A stretch of DNA of 64,000 nt from Micromonospora yangpuensis (GTDB lineage Bacteria; Actinomycetota; Actinomycetes; Mycobacteriales; Micromonosporaceae), in the NCBI RefSeq assembly GCF_900091615.1, contig NZ_FMIA01000002.1, positions 496,001 to 560,000 on the forward strand. Direction: 5' to 3'. Each line of letters starts with the position of its first letter. Position 1 is the stretch's first letter. A model generated the notes under the pieces. That model saw only the letters and a list, made by a program, of their open reading frames with translations, searched no databases and had not been told where the DNA came from. Positions 7,818 through 19,480 of the stretch are shown in pieces. The translations under genes were made by a program, and so were the position numbers.

Positions 7818-9092
7818 ATGACCGCGGTGGAGAACGACGCCGATGTGATCGTCGTGGGCGCCGGCCCCGGCGGCTCGGCGACCGCTTACCACCTGGCCCG
7901 ACACGGCGTACGCGTGTTGTTGCTGGAGAAGACCGAGTTTCCCCGGGAGAAGGTCTGCGGCGACGGGTTGACGCCCCGCGCGGTGCGGCAGCTGATCCGG
8001 ATGGGCGTGGACACCTCCACCGAGGCCGGCTGGCTGCAGAACCGTGGCCTGCGGGTGATCGGCGGCGGCGTACGGCTCGAACTCGACTGGCCCGACCTCG
8101 CCAGCTTCCCGAACTACGGCCTGGTCCGGACCCGGCTCGACTTCGACGATCTGCTCGCCCAGCGGGCCGTCGCGGCCGGGGCCAAGCTGCGCACCAGCGT
8201 CAACGTCATGGGTCCGGTGCTCGACGCCGACGACCGGGTGATCGGGGTCGAGGCCGAGGTGGGCCCGGACAAGGCACCCGCGGTCTTCCACGCTCCCGTG
8301 GTGGTGGCCGCCGACGGGGTCTCCGGCCGCTTCCCGCTCGCCCTCGGCATGACCAAGCGGGAGGACCGTCCGATCGGCGTGGCGGTGCGCCGCTACTACC
8401 GCTCGCCGGCCCGGCACGACGACAACTACCTGGAGTCCTGGCTGGAGCTGCGGGCCAAGGGCAGCGACACCCTGCTGCCCGGGTACGGCTGGATCTTCGG
8501 CCTCGGGGACGGCCGGGTCAACGTCGGCCTGGGCATCCTCAACTCCTCCAAGGCCTTCGGTAAGACCAACTACCGGCGGCTGCTCACCGACTGGCTGGCC
8601 AACACCCCCGAGGACTGGGGGATGACCGACGAGGCCAACGCCGAGGGCCCGATCCTCGGCGCGGCGCTGCCGATGGGCTTCAACCGGGTCCCGCACTACA
8701 GCCGGGGTGTCCTGCTGGTCGGCGACTCCGGCGGCATGGTCAACCCCTTCAACGGCGAGGGCATCGCGTACGCGATGGAGTCCGGCGAGTTGGCTGCGGA
8801 GATCGCGGTGCAGGCGCTGGCCCGGCCGGCCGGCGCCGAGCGGGAGCGCGCCCTGCTGGCGTACCCGCAGGAGCTGAAGGCCCGGTTCGGCGGCTACTAC
8901 CGGCTCGGCGGCATCTTCGTGAAGCTGATCGGCAAGCCGGAGATCATGCGGTTGGCCACCAAGCACGGCATGCCGCACCCGCTGCTTATGCGCTTCGTGC
9001 TCAAGTTGCTGGCCAACCTGACCGACCCCCGGGGTGGGGACGCGATGGACCGGGTCATCAATGCGATGACGAAGGCGGCCCCCGCCGTGTGA
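7818..9092 (+). CDS. Geranylgeranyl reductase family (MenJ-like) flavoprotein
   Basis: 424 residues. The FAD loop VIVVGAGPGGSATAYHLARHG, the segment PREKVCGDGLTPRAVRQL and the GD box LLVGDSGGMVNPFNGEGI define the geranylgeranyl reductase family. In mycobacteria the relative MenJ saturates one isoprene of menaquinone, and the location beside menG and nuo supports the same role here. ATG 7818 is preceded by GGAGGAGG (7805-7812). A GTG at 7782 in frame lies inside the Rex-like operator and is less likely. It ends 129 bp before nuoA. Confidence 0.85.
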   Translation: MTAVENDADVIVVGAGPGGSATAYHLARHGVRVLLLEKTEFPREKVCGDGLTPRAVRQLIRMGVDTSTEAGWLQNRGLRVIGGGVRLELDWPDLASFPNYGLVRTRLDFDDLLAQRAVAAGAKLRTSVNVMGPVLDADDRVIGVEAEVGPDKAPAVFHAPVVVAADGVSGRFPLALGMTKREDRPIGVAVRRYYRSPARHDDNYLESWLELRAKGSDTLLPGYGWIFGLGDGRVNVGLGILNSSKAFGKTNYRRLLTDWLANTPEDWGMTDEANAEGPILGAALPMGFNRVPHYSRGVLLVGDSGGMVNPFNGEGIAYAMESGELAAEIAVQALARPAGAERERALLAYPQELKARFGGYYRLGGIFVKLIGKPEIMRLATKHGMPHPLLMRFVLKLLANLTDPRGGDAMDRVINAMTKAAPAV

Positions 9093-9221
9093 GCCCCTGA
9101 CCAGCGGGTCAGCCCCGCACCGGGCCGAAAGGTCGACCCCCGGCGACGGTCGCCGAGCGGGACGTGAATAGTGTGATTTCGCCAACCATCGAGGGCAGGG
9201 AAGGACGAGCAGGAGAAAATC

Positions 9222-9587
9222 ATGTCGCTCTCGCCTTACGCACCCATCATCGGGCTGTTTGCCCTCGCCGCGGCGTTCGCGCTGTTTTCCGTGGCCGCCG
9301 CCCGTCTCACCGGCCCCCGTCGGCTCAACAAGGCAAAGCTCGAAGCGTACGAATGTGGCATCGAGCCCAGCCCGCAGCCGGTCGGCGGCAGCCGGTTCCC
9401 GATCAAGTTCTACCTGACCGCGATGCTCTTCATCGTCTTCGACGTGGAGATGATCTTCCTTTACCCGTGGGCGGTCTCGTTCGACGCGCTGCCGATGTTC
9501 GGGTTCACGGCGATGCTCATCTTCATCGGTGCGATCTTCGTCGCGTACGCCTACGAATGGCGTCGCGGCGGCCTGGACTGGGACTGA
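9222..9587 (+). CDS. nuoA: NADH-quinone oxidoreductase subunit A
   Basis: 121 residues with three predicted membrane helices. KLEAYECGIEPSPQPVGGSRFPIKFYLTAMLFIVFDVEMIFLYPW is the subunit A signature, here in separate pieces YECGIEP and FDVEMIFLYPW. It is part of the membrane arm near the quinone channel. AGGAG lies 7 nt before ATG 9222. The 129-bp gap after the reductase gene contains TAGTGT at 9169-9174, a possible internal -10 box. Confidence 0.97.
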   Translation: MSLSPYAPIIGLFALAAAFALFSVAAARLTGPRRLNKAKLEAYECGIEPSPQPVGGSRFPIKFYLTAMLFIVFDVEMIFLYPWAVSFDALPMFGFTAMLIFIGAIFVAYAYEWRRGGLDWD

Positions 9588-9601
9588 GGGAGGACCGCTA
9601 G

Positions 9602-10279
9602 ATGGGTATCGAGGAGAAACTTCCCGCTGGTGTCCTGCTCACCTCGGTGGAGAAGCTGGTCAACTGGTCCCGCAAGTCGTCGGTCTGGGGGGCCACCTTC
9701 GGCCTGGCCTGCTGCGCCATCGAGATGATGGCCGCCGGTGGCCCGCACTACGACATGGGCCGGTGGGGCATGGAGGTCTTCCGCGCCTCGCCCCGGCAGG
9801 CCGACCTGATGATCGTCGCCGGCCGGGTCAGCCAGAAGATGGCCCCGGTGCTGCGCCAGATCTACGACCAGATGGCCGAGCCCCGCTGGGTGCTGTCGAT
9901 GGGCGTCTGCGCCAGCAGCGGCGGCATGTTCAACAACTACGCCATCGTGCAGGGCGTCGACCACGTCGTACCGGTCGACATGTACCTGCCGGGCTGCCCG
10001 CCCCGGCCGGAGATGCTCATCGACGCGGTGCTCAAGCTGCGCGAGAAGATCGGCCACGAGCCGCTCGGCCCGAACGGCCGCAAGATGCTGGAGGCCCGTC
10101 AGGCCCGCGGTGACGTGCCGGTCGTGCCGTACGGCTCGATGCCCTCGTCGTACCGCAACGACAAGGCCCGCCGCGCCGAGTGGACCAAGGCGGTCCGCGA
10201 GGGGCGCGAGGAGCAGCTGCGGATCGAGAACTGGATGAAGGCCCAGAACCACCTCCAGCCGCATCGGGGGATCAAATAA
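9602..10279 (+). CDS. nuoB: NADH-quinone oxidoreductase subunit B
   Basis: 225 residues. It carries cluster N2 through Cys37 and Cys38 (GLACCAIE), Cys103 (GVCASSGG) and Cys132 (PGCPPRP), the standard set for the cluster that hands electrons to menaquinone. It has a charged C-terminal extension of about 50 residues beyond the conserved domain. A 14-nt gap separates it from nuoA, and its TAA abuts the nuoC ATG. Confidence 0.97.
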   Translation: MGIEEKLPAGVLLTSVEKLVNWSRKSSVWGATFGLACCAIEMMAAGGPHYDMGRWGMEVFRASPRQADLMIVAGRVSQKMAPVLRQIYDQMAEPRWVLSMGVCASSGGMFNNYAIVQGVDHVVPVDMYLPGCPPRPEMLIDAVLKLREKIGHEPLGPNGRKMLEARQARGDVPVVPYGSMPSSYRNDKARRAEWTKAVREGREEQLRIENWMKAQNHLQPHRGIK

Positions 10280-11017
10280 ATGAGTGCCGCTGACGAGAAG
10301 CGTGGTCCGGCGAACGTGCCGGTGCCGGTGACGCCGGCCGGGACGAGCAGCACCGCGCCGGCCGACTACCCGCCGGCCAGCCCGGCCGGTCGGGGCATGT
10401 TCGGCATCCAGGGCTCCGGCGACACCTCCGGCTTCGGCGGCCTGGTCCGCCCTAAGCAGCCGATCGAGGAGTCGCCCCGGCCGTACGGCGGTTACTTCGA
10501 CGAGGTCCGCGACGCGCTGGAGGAGGCGTACCCGGCCTTCGCCGACGCCATCGAGAAGGTCGTGGTCGACCGGGGCGAGCTGACCCTGCACGTCCGCGCC
10601 GAGCGGATCGCCGAGGTCTGCCAGGTGATGCGGGACGACGCCGCGCTGCGCTTCGAGCTCTGCGCCTCGGTCTCCGGGGTGGACTACCTCGGTGCCGACG
10701 AGCGCCGGCTGCACGTGGTCTACCAGCTCACCTCGATGACGTACCGGCGGACGGTCCGGCTGGAGGTGGCGGTCAGCGCCGAGCAGCCGCACGTACCGTC
10801 GGTCACCGCCGTCTACCCGACGGCGGACTGGCAGGAGCGCGAGGCGTACGACATGTTCGGGGTGGTCTTCGACGGCCACCCGGGCCTGACCCGCATCCTC
10901 ATGCCGGACGACTGGGAGGGTCACCCGCAGCGCAAGGACTACCCGCTCGGCGGCGTGCCCGTCGAGTACAAGGGCGCCGAGATCCCCCCGCCGGACAAGC
11001 GGAGGTCGTACCAGTGA
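10280..11017 (+). CDS. nuoC: NADH-quinone oxidoreductase subunit C
   Basis: 245 residues. The first ~70 residues are Pro/Ala/Gly-rich and probably disordered. The conserved subunit C domain follows and ends with [22 protein letters not shown] and [11 protein letters not shown]. It belongs to the peripheral arm and packs with NuoD. It starts immediately after the nuoB stop. Confidence 0.97.
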   Translation: MSAADEKRGPANVPVPVTPAGTSSTAPADYPPASPAGRGMFGIQGSGDTSGFGGLVRPKQPIEESPRPYGGYFDEVRDALEEAYPAFADAIEKVVVDRGELTLHVRAERIAEVCQVMRDDAALRFELCASVSGVDYLGADERRLHVVYQLTSMTYRRTVRLEVAVSAEQPHVPSVTAVYPTADWQEREAYDMFGVVFDGHPGLTRILMPDDWEGHPQRKDYPLGGVPVEYKGAEIPPPDKRRSYQ

Positions 11018-11058
11018 GCGCCTACCGCGTAGCCGTGAACGGAGGGCAGGCACTGTGA
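11014..11058 (+). CDS. Bridging micro-ORF between nuoC and nuoD (14 aa)
   Basis: GTG 11014 overlaps the nuoC stop as GTGA. The frame [14 protein letters not shown] ends in a TGA overlapping the nuoD GTG, again as GTGA. The whole 37-bp gap is thus spanned by an open frame. Either the peptide or just the act of translation across the gap could matter. Confidence 0.4.
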   Translation: MSAYRVAVNGGQAL

Positions 11059-12380
11059 GCACGTCCAACTACGCCACCGAGCGGGAGACCACCGAGGGGC
11101 GGGTCTTCACCGTCACCGGTGGGGACTGGGACGAGGTCGTCTCCGGTGTCGACCCGATCAGCGAGGGCCGGATCGTCGTCAACATGGGTCCGCAGCACCC
11201 GTCGACGCACGGCGTGCTCCGGCTCATCCTGGAGCTGGAGGGCGAGACGGTCCGGGAGGCCCGCTCGGTCGTCGGCTACCTGCACACCGGCATCGAGAAG
11301 AACCTCGAGTACCGCAACTGGGTGCAGGGTTCGACCTTCGTGACCCGGATGGACTACCTCGCGCCGATCTTCAACGAGACGGCGTACAGCCTGGCGGTGG
11401 AGAAGCTGCTCGGCATCACCGACGACATCACCGAGCGCGCCAACACCATCCGCGTGCTGATGATGGAGCTGAACCGGATCTCCTCGCACCTGGTCTGGCT
11501 GGCCACCACCGGCATGGAGTTGGGCGCGATCTCGATCATGCTGTACGGCTTCCGCGAGCGGGAGTACATCCTCGACATCTTCGAGAGCATCACCGGCCTG
11601 CGGATGAACCACGCGTACGTCCGGCCGGGCGGGGTGGCCCAGGACGTGCCGGACGAGGCGATCGTCAAGATCCGCGAGTTCCTCAAGATGATGCCGAAGA
11701 AGCTCAAGGAGTACGAGGACCTCCTCTCCGGGCAGCCGATCTGGCTGGAGCGGACCAAGAACGTCGCGGTGCTGGACGTCACCGGCTGCCTGGCGCTGGG
11801 CGTCACCGGCCCGGTGCTGCGCTCCGCCGGGCTCGCCTGGGACCTGCGCAAGACCATGCCGTACTGCGGCTACGAGACGTACGAGTTCGACGTGCCGACC
11901 CACCCGGACGGCGACGTCTGGGGCCGCTACCTGGTCCGGATGGCCGAGATGCGGGAGTCGCTGAAGCTGGTCGAGCAGGCCCTGGACCGGTTGAAGCCGG
12001 GCCCGGTGATGGTGGCCGACCGCAAGATCGCCTGGCCGGCGCAGCTGGCCATCGGCGTCGACGGCATGGGCAACTCGCTGGAGCACGTCGCCAAGATCAT
12101 GGGCCAGTCGATGGAGTCCCTGATCCATCACTTCAAGCTGGTCACCGAGGGTTTCCGGGTGCCGCCCGGCCAGGTCTACGTCGGCATCGAGGCACCCCGG
12201 GGCGAGTTGGGCGTGCACGCGGTCTCCGACGGCGGCACCCGGCCGTACCGGGTGCACTACCGCGAGCCGAGCTTCGTCAACCTGCAGGCCCTCCCGGCGA
12301 TGGCCGAGGGCGGCCTGATCGCCGACGTGATCGCCGGTGGCGCTTCGCTGGACCCCGTGATGGGCGGTTGTGACCGATGA
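11055..12380 (+). CDS. nuoD: NADH-quinone oxidoreductase subunit D
   Basis: 441 residues of the 49-kDa subunit family. [21 protein letters not shown] near residue 37, [10 protein letters not shown] and the C-terminal [21 protein letters not shown] are hallmark regions. With NuoB it forms the quinone-binding site. GTG 11055 is preceded by GGAGGGCAG. Its stop overlaps nuoE as ATGA. Confidence 0.97.
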   Translation: MSTSNYATERETTEGRVFTVTGGDWDEVVSGVDPISEGRIVVNMGPQHPSTHGVLRLILELEGETVREARSVVGYLHTGIEKNLEYRNWVQGSTFVTRMDYLAPIFNETAYSLAVEKLLGITDDITERANTIRVLMMELNRISSHLVWLATTGMELGAISIMLYGFREREYILDIFESITGLRMNHAYVRPGGVAQDVPDEAIVKIREFLKMMPKKLKEYEDLLSGQPIWLERTKNVAVLDVTGCLALGVTGPVLRSAGLAWDLRKTMPYCGYETYEFDVPTHPDGDVWGRYLVRMAEMRESLKLVEQALDRLKPGPVMVADRKIAWPAQLAIGVDGMGNSLEHVAKIMGQSMESLIHHFKLVTEGFRVPPGQVYVGIEAPRGELGVHAVSDGGTRPYRVHYREPSFVNLQALPAMAEGGLIADVIAGGASLDPVMGGCDR

Positions 12381-13594
12381 GTGCTTTCACCGAAACTACG
12401 CGGGTACGGGCGCGGGAGATCATCGCACGCTACCCGGCCGACCGGTCGCGGTCGGCGCTGCTGCCGCTGCTGCACCTGGTCCAGTCCGAGGAGGGGTACG
12501 TCTCCCCGGCCGGGGTGGCGTTCTGCGCCGAGGTGCTCGGGCTGAACAAGGCGCAGGTCGGCGCGGTGGCCACCTTCTACACCATGTACAAGCGCCGGCC
12601 CACCGGTGACTACCTGGTGAGCGTCTGCACCAACACGATGTGCAACGTGCTGGGCGGCCAGGAGGTCTACGACACCCTGACCGAGCACCTCGGGGTCGGG
12701 CACGACGAGACCACCGCCGACGGGAAGATCACCCTGGAGCACGCCGAGTGCCTGGCGGCGTGCGACTACGGGCCGGTGATGACCGTCAACTACGACTTCT
12801 TCGACGGCGTGGACCCGCAGTCCGCCGTCGGGCTGGTCGAGGAGCTGCGCGGCGGGGGTCGTCCGGCGCCGTCGCGGGGCGCCCGGCTCTGCACGCTCAA
12901 GGAGATGTCGGTGCAGCTCGCCGGCTTCGCCGACGAGCGGGACGGCGCGGTCGCCGACGGCGTACCCGGGGAGCCGACCCTGCGTGGGCTGCGGCTGGCG
13001 GCTCAGCACGGCATCTCGGTGCCGGACTTCGATCCGAACACCCCGATCCGCAGCAAGGCCGAGGCGGACCGCGAGGCGGCTGCGGCCAAGGCCGCCGCCG
13101 AGGCGAAGGCCAAGGCGGAGGCGAAGCCCGAGCCGGCCCCCGCGCCCGCCGAGCCCAAGCCCGCCGCGAAGCCCGAGCCGGCCGTGAAGCCCGAGCCCGC
13201 CGCGAAGGCGGAGCCGGAGTCGGGCAAGCCGGGCTTCTCGACCGGCAACGTCGGGGTGGCCGAGGCGGCCCGGACGGCCGGTTCGACCGACAGCACCGCA
13301 CCCGACGTGAAGGCCCCCGACGACAAGTCGCCGCAGATCCGGGCCGCCGAGACCCGCCAGCCGGACGCGCGGACCGCCGCTCCGGACGCGCCGGGCACCA
13401 GTGTTCCGGTCGACGGGGCACCCCCGGCGTCCCGGGACGCCCAGCAGGCGGAGGCCGCCGGCGCGGCGGCGAACACCCCGGCCAGCGACGGCAAGCCGGC
13501 CGGCGACGACGCCGAGGCGCAGGACCGCAACCTCAGGGAGGCGGAGGCGGCCGAGGGCTCCGCCGCCACCAGCGACAGGGGGGCCCAGAAATGA
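12377..13594 (+). CDS. nuoE: NADH-quinone oxidoreductase subunit E with long disordered tail
   Basis: 405 residues, about twice the usual length. The thioredoxin-like 2Fe-2S domain occupies the first ~170 residues, with ligands Cys84, Cys89, Cys125 and Cys129. From about residue 225 a 180-residue Ala/Pro/Glu/Lys-rich tail follows, beginning with an Ala/Lys/Glu helix and KPEPA-type repeats. It has no recognised fold and is probably disordered. ATG 12377 overlaps nuoD by 4 bp and the stop overlaps nuoF by 4 bp. The tail has no effect on the Fe-S ligands. Confidence 0.95.
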   Translation: MSAFTETTRVRAREIIARYPADRSRSALLPLLHLVQSEEGYVSPAGVAFCAEVLGLNKAQVGAVATFYTMYKRRPTGDYLVSVCTNTMCNVLGGQEVYDTLTEHLGVGHDETTADGKITLEHAECLAACDYGPVMTVNYDFFDGVDPQSAVGLVEELRGGGRPAPSRGARLCTLKEMSVQLAGFADERDGAVADGVPGEPTLRGLRLAAQHGISVPDFDPNTPIRSKAEADREAAAAKAAAEAKAKAEAKPEPAPAPAEPKPAAKPEPAVKPEPAAKAEPESGKPGFSTGNVGVAEAARTAGSTDSTAPDVKAPDDKSPQIRAAETRQPDARTAAPDAPGTSVPVDGAPPASRDAQQAEAAGAAANTPASDGKPAGDDAEAQDRNLREAEAAEGSAATSDRGAQK

Positions 13595-14907
13595 CTTCTC
13601 CTCGACCGGAGACACTGGCCAAGCTGACCCCGGTGCTCACCAAGCGCTGGCTCTCGCCGGACGCCTGGCGGATCGGCACCTACGAGCAGTTGGACGGCTA
13701 CGCCGCGCTGCGCAAGGCGCTCAAGGCCCACCCGGACGACCTGATCCAGCTGATCAAGGACTCCGGCCTGCGCGGCCGGGGCGGCGCGGGCTTCCCGACC
13801 GGCCTGAAGTGGGGCTTCATCCCGCAGGGCGACGGCAAGCCGCACTACCTGGTGGTCAACGCCGACGAGGGCGAGCCGGGCACCTGCAAGGACCTGCCGC
13901 TGATGACCCACGACCCGCACGCGCTGGTCGAGGGGGTCATCATCGCCTCGTACGCGATCCGGGCCAGCCGCGCCTACATCTACATCCGGGGCGAGGCGGT
14001 GCACGCCGCCCGGCGGCTGCGCAACGCCGTGCAGGAGGCGTACGCCAAGGGTTACCTGGGCCGCGACATCCTGCGCTCCGGGTTCGACCTGGACCTGGTG
14101 GTGCACTCCGGGGCCGGGGCGTACATCTGCGGTGAGGAGACCGCGCTGCTGGACTCGCTGGAGGGTTTCCGGGGTCAGCCCCGGCTGCGCCCGCCGTTCC
14201 CGGCGACCCACGGCCTGTACGCCAGCCCGACCGTGGTCAACAACGTGGGCACCATCGCCAGCGTCCCGCCGATCGTGCTCGGCGGCCCGGCCTGGTGGAA
14301 GTCGATGGGCACGGAGAAGTCCGCCGGCCCGATGATCTACTCGCTCTCCGGCCGGATCGTCAACCCCGGCCAGTACGAGTGCGGGCTCGGCATCACGTTG
14401 CGCGAGCTGATCGAGCTGGCCGGCGGGATGCAGCCCGGCCACAACCTGAGGTTCTGGACCCCGGGTGGCTCGTCGACCCCGCTGCTCACCGCCGAGCACC
14501 TGGACGTGCCGCTGGACTTCGAGGGGGTCTCGGCGGCCGGCTCGATCCTGGGCACCACGGCCACCCAGATCTTCTCCGACCAGGACTGCCCGGTCTACGC
14601 GACGTACCGGTGGCTGGAGTTCTACCACCACGAGTCGTGCGGCAAGTGCACCCCGTGCCGGGAGGGCAACTACTGGATGGTCCGGGTGTACCGGCGGATC
14701 CTCGCCGGCCAGGGCACCCCCGAGGACCTGGACACCCTGCTGGACACCTGCGACAACGTCCTCGGCCGCTCGTTCTGCGGCCTGGGCGACGGCGCGACCA
14801 GCCCGGTGACCTCCTCGTTGAAGCACTTCAAGCAGGACTACCTCGACTACATCGAGGGCCGGACCGCACCGAGGCTGTCCGACAAGGCGCTTGTGGGGGC
14901 CCACTGA
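13591..14907 (+). CDS. nuoF: NADH-quinone oxidoreductase subunit F
   Basis: 438 residues. This is the NADH-oxidising FMN subunit. [16 protein letters not shown] is the FMN/NADH glycine-rich segment, and [12 protein letters not shown] follows. The 4Fe-4S cluster N3 ligands are Cys350, Cys353 and Cys356 ([11 protein letters not shown]) with Cys396 (SFCGLGDG). ATG 13591 overlaps the nuoE stop. The longer open frame upstream is the nuoE tail in another frame. Confidence 0.97.
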   Translation: MTSPRPETLAKLTPVLTKRWLSPDAWRIGTYEQLDGYAALRKALKAHPDDLIQLIKDSGLRGRGGAGFPTGLKWGFIPQGDGKPHYLVVNADEGEPGTCKDLPLMTHDPHALVEGVIIASYAIRASRAYIYIRGEAVHAARRLRNAVQEAYAKGYLGRDILRSGFDLDLVVHSGAGAYICGEETALLDSLEGFRGQPRLRPPFPATHGLYASPTVVNNVGTIASVPPIVLGGPAWWKSMGTEKSAGPMIYSLSGRIVNPGQYECGLGITLRELIELAGGMQPGHNLRFWTPGGSSTPLLTAEHLDVPLDFEGVSAAGSILGTTATQIFSDQDCPVYATYRWLEFYHHESCGKCTPCREGNYWMVRVYRRILAGQGTPEDLDTLLDTCDNVLGRSFCGLGDGATSPVTSSLKHFKQDYLDYIEGRTAPRLSDKALVGAH

Positions 14908-14951
14908 TGAGCGCGCGGAACGAGCTTGCGAGTGGGAGGCCAGCCCGATGA
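14907..14951 (+). CDS. Bridging micro-ORF between nuoF and nuoG (14 aa)
   Basis: ATG 14907 shares a base with the nuoF stop (TGATG). The frame [14 protein letters not shown] ends in a TGA that overlaps the nuoG ATG as ATGA. The nuoG ribosome site GGGAGG lies inside it. The peptide resembles those at the J/K and M/N junctions. Confidence 0.45.
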   Translation: MSARNELASGRPAR

Positions 14952-17488
14952 CCGACGTAGCGAAGCAGGTCGAGACCGTCACGCTCACCATCGACGGGGT
15001 CGAGGTCACCGCGCCCAAGGGCGCGCTGCTGATCCGGGTCGCCGAGCAGATGGGCATCGCGATCCCCCGGTTCTGCGACCACCCGCTGCTGGCCCCGGCC
15101 GGCGCGTGCCGGCAGTGCCTGGTCGACGTGGAGGGTCAGCGCAAGCCGGTGGCCTCCTGCACCCAGACGGTGGCCGAGGGCATGGTGGTCAAGACCCAGC
15201 TCACCTCCCCGGTGGCCAAGAAGGCGCAGGAGGGGGTGATGGAGCTGCTGCTGATGAACCACCCGCTGGACTGCCCGATGTGCGACAAGGGTGGCGAGTG
15301 CCCCCTGCAGAACCAGGCGATGTCCACCGGCCGCACCGACTCCCGCTTCCACGAGCACAAGCGGGAGTACCCGAAGCCGCTGCCGATCAGCACCCAGGTG
15401 CTGCTCGACCGGGAGCGGTGCGTGCTCTGCCAGCGCTGCACCCGGTTCTCCGAGGAGATCGCCGGCGACAAGTTCATCGACCTGATGGGCCGGTCGTCCG
15501 CCGAGGAGATCAACATCTACCGCGACGAGGAGTACGGGGTCGACCCGGACGAATCCGAGGGCAGTGCCGACCGCACCGGCTTGGCCTCCGCTGGCGCTCC
15601 GGCTGGCGCCGGTGATGTCCCGTTCAACTCCTACTTCTCCGGCAACACCGTGCAGATCTGCCCGGTGGGTGCGCTGACCGGCGCCCAGTACCGCTTCCGG
15701 GCCCGCCCGTTCGACCTGGTCTCCAGCCCGAGCGTGTGCGAGCACTGCTCGGCCGGCTGCGCGCAGCGCACCGACTGGCGGCGGGGCAAGGTGCTGCGCC
15801 GGCTGGCCGGCGACGACGCGCAGGTGAACGAGGAGTGGAACTGCGACAAGGGGCGCTGGGGCTTCCAGTACACCCGCGCCGCCGACCGGCTGACCACCCC
15901 GCTGGTGCGCGACCGGGAGACCGGTGAGCTGCGCGAGGCGTCCTGGAGCGAGGCCTTCGCGGTCGCCGCCGAGGGGCTGCGCGAGGCCCGGGACTCCGCC
16001 CGGGGCACGGCGGTGCTGACCGGTGGCCGGCTCACCGTCGAGGACGCCTACGCGTACGCCAAGTTCGCCCGGGTGGCCCTGCACACCAACGACATCGACT
16101 TCCGGGCCCGGCCGGTCTCCCGCGAGGAGGCCGACTTCCTGGCCAGCAGCGTCGCCGGGGTCACCGACGTCACCTACGCCGACGTGGAGAACGCCCCGGC
16201 GGTGGTGCTGGTCGGCCTGGAGCCGGAGGAGGAGTGCCCGATCCTCTTCCTGCGGCTGCGCAAGGCGTACCTGAAGAAGAAGCTCAAGGTGTACGCGATC
16301 GCGCCGTTCGCCACCCGCGGCCTGGAGAAGCTCGGGGCCAAGCTGGCCCGGGTGGTGCCGGGCGAGGAGGCCACCGTGCTCGCCGAGCACGCCACGGTCG
16401 CCGAGGCGCTGGGCACCCCGGGTGCGGTCCTGATCGTCGGCGAGCGGCTGGCCGGGGTGCCCGGTGGGCTCTCCGCCGCCGCGGACGTGGCCCGGCGCAC
16501 CGGGGCGAAGCTGGCCTGGGTGCCGCGGCGCGCGGGTGACCGGGGCGCGGTCGACGCCGGCTGCCTGCCGAACCTGCTCCCCGGTGGCCGGCTGGTCACC
16601 GAGCCGGGGGCCCGTGCCGAGCTGGGCGAGGCGTGGGACATCCCGGCCGGGGTGATCCCCAGCCAGGCCGGCCGGGACACCGACGGCATCCTGTCCGCCG
16701 TGCTCTCGGAGCGGGTCGGCGCGCTGGTGGTGGCCGGGGTCGACCCGGCCGACCTGGCCGACCCGCGGCTGGCCGAGCAGGCCCTGGACGCGGTGCCCTT
16801 CCTGGTCAGCCTGGAGCAGCGGCTCACCGCCGTGGCCCGCCGGGCGGACGTGGTCTTCCCGGTCGCCCCGGTGGTGGAGAAGGCCGGCAGCTTCCTGGAC
16901 TGGGAGGGTCGGCTGCGGCCCTTCGACGCGGTGCTGCAGACCACCGCGATGACCGACGGCCGGGTGCTGGACGCGCTCGCCGCGCAGCTCGATGTCCGGC
17001 TCGGCACCGCCGACGTGCTCAGCGTCCGCCGGGAACTGGGCGGCCTGCCGGCCACCCGGACCGAACGGCCGAGCCCGCCGGCGGTGGAGCCCGGTCGACT
17101 GCCGCAGCCCGGTGCCGGCGAGGCCGTCCTGGCCACCTGGCACCAGCTGCTCGACCTGGGCAGCCTGGTCGACGGCGACGAGCACCTCGGTGGCACCGCC
17201 CGACCACCGGTGGTCCGGCTGGGCAAGGGCACCGCGGAGGCGCTCGGCGTCGCCGACGGTGACGCGGTCACGGTGGGTACCGACCGGGGGGCGCTGACCC
17301 TGCCGGCGGCGATCACCGAGATGCCCGACGGGGTGGTCTGGCTGCCTACCAACTCACCCGGTTCGACCGTCCGGCGCAGCCTCGGTGCGACGTCCGGCAC
17401 GGTGGTACGGATCTCCGTCCCGGCCGTGGCCGCCGACCTGACCGACCGCCCGGGTCCGCTCCTCAACACCGGGGGTGTTTCCCAGTGA
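14948..17488 (+). CDS. nuoG: NADH-quinone oxidoreductase subunit G
   Basis: 846 residues. The N-terminal ferredoxin-like part holds a 2Fe-2S site ([19 protein letters not shown]) and further clusters in [27 protein letters not shown] and CEHCSAGC. The molybdopterin-oxidoreductase-like remainder is structural. A poorly conserved acidic, Ala/Gly-rich insert (about residues 195-220) interrupts the Fe-S region. ATG 14948 with GGGAGG before it was preferred over an in-frame start 57 bp upstream, which lies inside nuoF. Confidence 0.96.
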   Translation: MTDVAKQVETVTLTIDGVEVTAPKGALLIRVAEQMGIAIPRFCDHPLLAPAGACRQCLVDVEGQRKPVASCTQTVAEGMVVKTQLTSPVAKKAQEGVMELLLMNHPLDCPMCDKGGECPLQNQAMSTGRTDSRFHEHKREYPKPLPISTQVLLDRERCVLCQRCTRFSEEIAGDKFIDLMGRSSAEEINIYRDEEYGVDPDESEGSADRTGLASAGAPAGAGDVPFNSYFSGNTVQICPVGALTGAQYRFRARPFDLVSSPSVCEHCSAGCAQRTDWRRGKVLRRLAGDDAQVNEEWNCDKGRWGFQYTRAADRLTTPLVRDRETGELREASWSEAFAVAAEGLREARDSARGTAVLTGGRLTVEDAYAYAKFARVALHTNDIDFRARPVSREEADFLASSVAGVTDVTYADVENAPAVVLVGLEPEEECPILFLRLRKAYLKKKLKVYAIAPFATRGLEKLGAKLARVVPGEEATVLAEHATVAEALGTPGAVLIVGERLAGVPGGLSAAADVARRTGAKLAWVPRRAGDRGAVDAGCLPNLLPGGRLVTEPGARAELGEAWDIPAGVIPSQAGRDTDGILSAVLSERVGALVVAGVDPADLADPRLAEQALDAVPFLVSLEQRLTAVARRADVVFPVAPVVEKAGSFLDWEGRLRPFDAVLQTTAMTDGRVLDALAAQLDVRLGTADVLSVRRELGGLPATRTERPSPPAVEPGRLPQPGAGEAVLATWHQLLDLGSLVDGDEHLGGTARPPVVRLGKGTAEALGVADGDAVTVGTDRGALTLPAAITEMPDGVVWLPTNSPGSTVRRSLGATSGTVVRISVPAVAADLTDRPGPLLNTGGVSQ

Positions 17489-18837
17489 ACGCGCTCTACC
17501 TGGCGCAGGACCCGTCGCTTGCCGACTTCGGCAACGACCCGTGGTGGCTGGTCCTGATCAAGATCCTCTTTGCCTTCGTCCTCGCGGTGCTGGCCACCCT
17601 GCTCGGGGTCTGGTTCGAGCGCCGCGTGGTCGGCTACATGCAGGTCCGGCCCGGCCCCAACCAGGTGGGTCCGTTCGGTCTGCTGCAGACCCTCGCCGAC
17701 GGTCTGAAGCTGGCCTTCAAGGAGGACATCCTCCCCAAGGCGGCGGACAAGGTCGTCTACTTCTTCGCCCCGGTCATCTCGGTGATCTGTGCGGTCACCG
17801 CGCTGTCGGTGATGCCGTTCGGCCCGATGGTGAGCATCTTCGGCCACCAGACGCCGTTGCAGGTCACCGACGTGCCGGTGGCGGTCCTGGTGGTGCTGGC
17901 GCTCTCCTCGCTTGCCGTGTACGGCATCGTGCTCGGCGGCTGGGCCTCCGGCTCGACCTACCCGGTGCTGGGCGGCCTGCGCTCCACCGCCCAGCTGATC
18001 TCGTACGAGGTGTCGCTGGGCCTGTCCATCGTGGCCGTGTTCATGCTCTCCGGCACGATGTCCACCAGCGAGATCGTCTCCGCCCAGGGCAGTGGCCCGG
18101 AGGTGGAGTTCTTCGGTCTGACGGTGCCGATGCCCGGCTGGTACGCGCTGCTGCTCTTCCCCAGCTTCGTGGTCTTCTTCATCTCCATCGTCGGGGAGAC
18201 CAACCGCGCCCCGTTCGACCTGCCCGAGGCGGAGTCGGAGCTGGTCGCGGGCTTCCAGACCGAGTACAGCTCGCTGAAGTTCGCGCTCTTCATGCTCAGC
18301 GAGTACGTCGCGATGGTGGCCATGTCGGCGTTCACCGTGACGCTCTTCCTCGGCGGCTGGCACGCCCCGTGGCCGATCACCATCTGGTCCGGCGCCAACT
18401 CCGGCTGGTGGCCGATGCTGTGGTTCTTCGGCAAGGTCGTCGCGCTGGTCTTCGTCTTCGTCTGGCTGCGGGGCACCCTGCCCCGGATGCGCTACGACCA
18501 GTTCATGCGGCTGGGCTGGAAGGTGCTCATCCCGGTCAGCCTGGTCTGGATCGTCGGCCTGGCCGCCTTCCTGAAGACCCAGGGCTGGGAGCGTACCGAC
18601 AAGCTGGTCGCCTACGGCGTGGTCGCCGGGGTGCTGATGCTCGCCGCCATCTTCTGGCCGAGCCGCCGGCCCGAGCCGAAGCCGACCGTGCAGGAGCAGG
18701 TCGACAACCGGCCGTACGGCAGCTTCCCGCTGCCCCCGATGGACCTGCAGGTACCACCGAGCCCGCGCACCAAGCGCGTGGTCGCCGAACGGGAGCCGGC
18801 CAACGTCTCCGCCGGCCCGGACTCTCAGGAGGTGTGA
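17485..18837 (+). CDS. nuoH: NADH-quinone oxidoreductase subunit H
   Basis: 450 residues with about eight to nine membrane helices. [28 protein letters not shown] and [29 protein letters not shown] segments are the subunit H signatures around the quinone tunnel. A hydrophilic C-terminal tail of ~60 residues extends beyond the last helix. GTG 17485 overlaps nuoG as GTGA. Confidence 0.97.
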   Translation: MNALYLAQDPSLADFGNDPWWLVLIKILFAFVLAVLATLLGVWFERRVVGYMQVRPGPNQVGPFGLLQTLADGLKLAFKEDILPKAADKVVYFFAPVISVICAVTALSVMPFGPMVSIFGHQTPLQVTDVPVAVLVVLALSSLAVYGIVLGGWASGSTYPVLGGLRSTAQLISYEVSLGLSIVAVFMLSGTMSTSEIVSAQGSGPEVEFFGLTVPMPGWYALLLFPSFVVFFISIVGETNRAPFDLPEAESELVAGFQTEYSSLKFALFMLSEYVAMVAMSAFTVTLFLGGWHAPWPITIWSGANSGWWPMLWFFGKVVALVFVFVWLRGTLPRMRYDQFMRLGWKVLIPVSLVWIVGLAAFLKTQGWERTDKLVAYGVVAGVLMLAAIFWPSRRPEPKPTVQEQVDNRPYGSFPLPPMDLQVPPSPRTKRVVAEREPANVSAGPDSQEV

Positions 18838-18838
18838 C

Positions 18839-19480
18839 GTGGGCGCGATTACCGGAACGTTCAAGGGCTTCGGGGTCACCTTCTCGCACATGTTCAGGAA
18901 GGTCGTCACCACCGACTACCCCTTCAAGCCGCCGACCCCGGCGCCGCGCTACCACGGGCGGCACATCCTGAACCGGCACCCGGACGGCCTGGAAAAGTGC
19001 ATCGGCTGCGAGCTGTGCGCCTGGGCCTGCCCGGCGGACGCGATCTACGTCGAGGGTGGCGACAACACCGACGAGCAGCGCTTCTCGCCCGGTGAGCGGT
19101 ACGCCAGCATCTACCAGATCAACTACGCCCGGTGCATCTTCTGCGGGCTCTGCATCGAGGCCTGCCCGACCCGTTCGCTGACGATGAGCAACGAGTACGA
19201 GCTGGCCCGGGACAACCGGCAGGATCTGATCTTCACCAAGGAGCAGCTGCTCGCACCCCTGCTGGAGGGGATGGAGCAGCCGCCGCACCCGATGCGCCTC
19301 GGTGACAGCGAGAAGGACTACTACGTCGGCGCGCTCACCAACCCGGGCACCTCGGCCGGCGCGGAGACCTCGCCGATGGGCCCGGGACGGTACCGGGTCG
19401 AGGAGCACCCGGGAGTCACCTTCCCCGGTGCCGAGCAGGCCGCCGACCGCGCCCAGGCGGCAAAGGGAGAGAAGGCATGA
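18839..19480 (+). CDS. nuoI: NADH-quinone oxidoreductase subunit I
   Basis: 213 residues. Two 4Fe-4S ferredoxin motifs, [14 protein letters not shown] and [14 protein letters not shown], carry clusters N6a and N6b in the peripheral arm. A hydrophilic C-terminal extension of ~60 residues is present. GTG 18839 follows the nuoH stop by 1 nt, with AGGAGG just upstream. It overlaps nuoJ as ATGA. Confidence 0.97.
   Translation: MGAITGTFKGFGVTFSHMFRKVVTTDYPFKPPTPAPRYHGRHILNRHPDGLEKCIGCELCAWACPADAIYVEGGDNTDEQRFSPGERYASIYQINYARCIFCGLCIEACPTRSLTMSNEYELARDNRQDLIFTKEQLLAPLLEGMEQPPHPMRLGDSEKDYYVGALTNPGTSAGAETSPMGPGRYRVEEHPGVTFPGAEQAADRAQAAKGEKA

Noticed and set aside
9169..9174. Independent nuoA promoter
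   Set aside because: Only a TAGTGT -10-like hexamer without a -35; not enough to call, though it remains possible.
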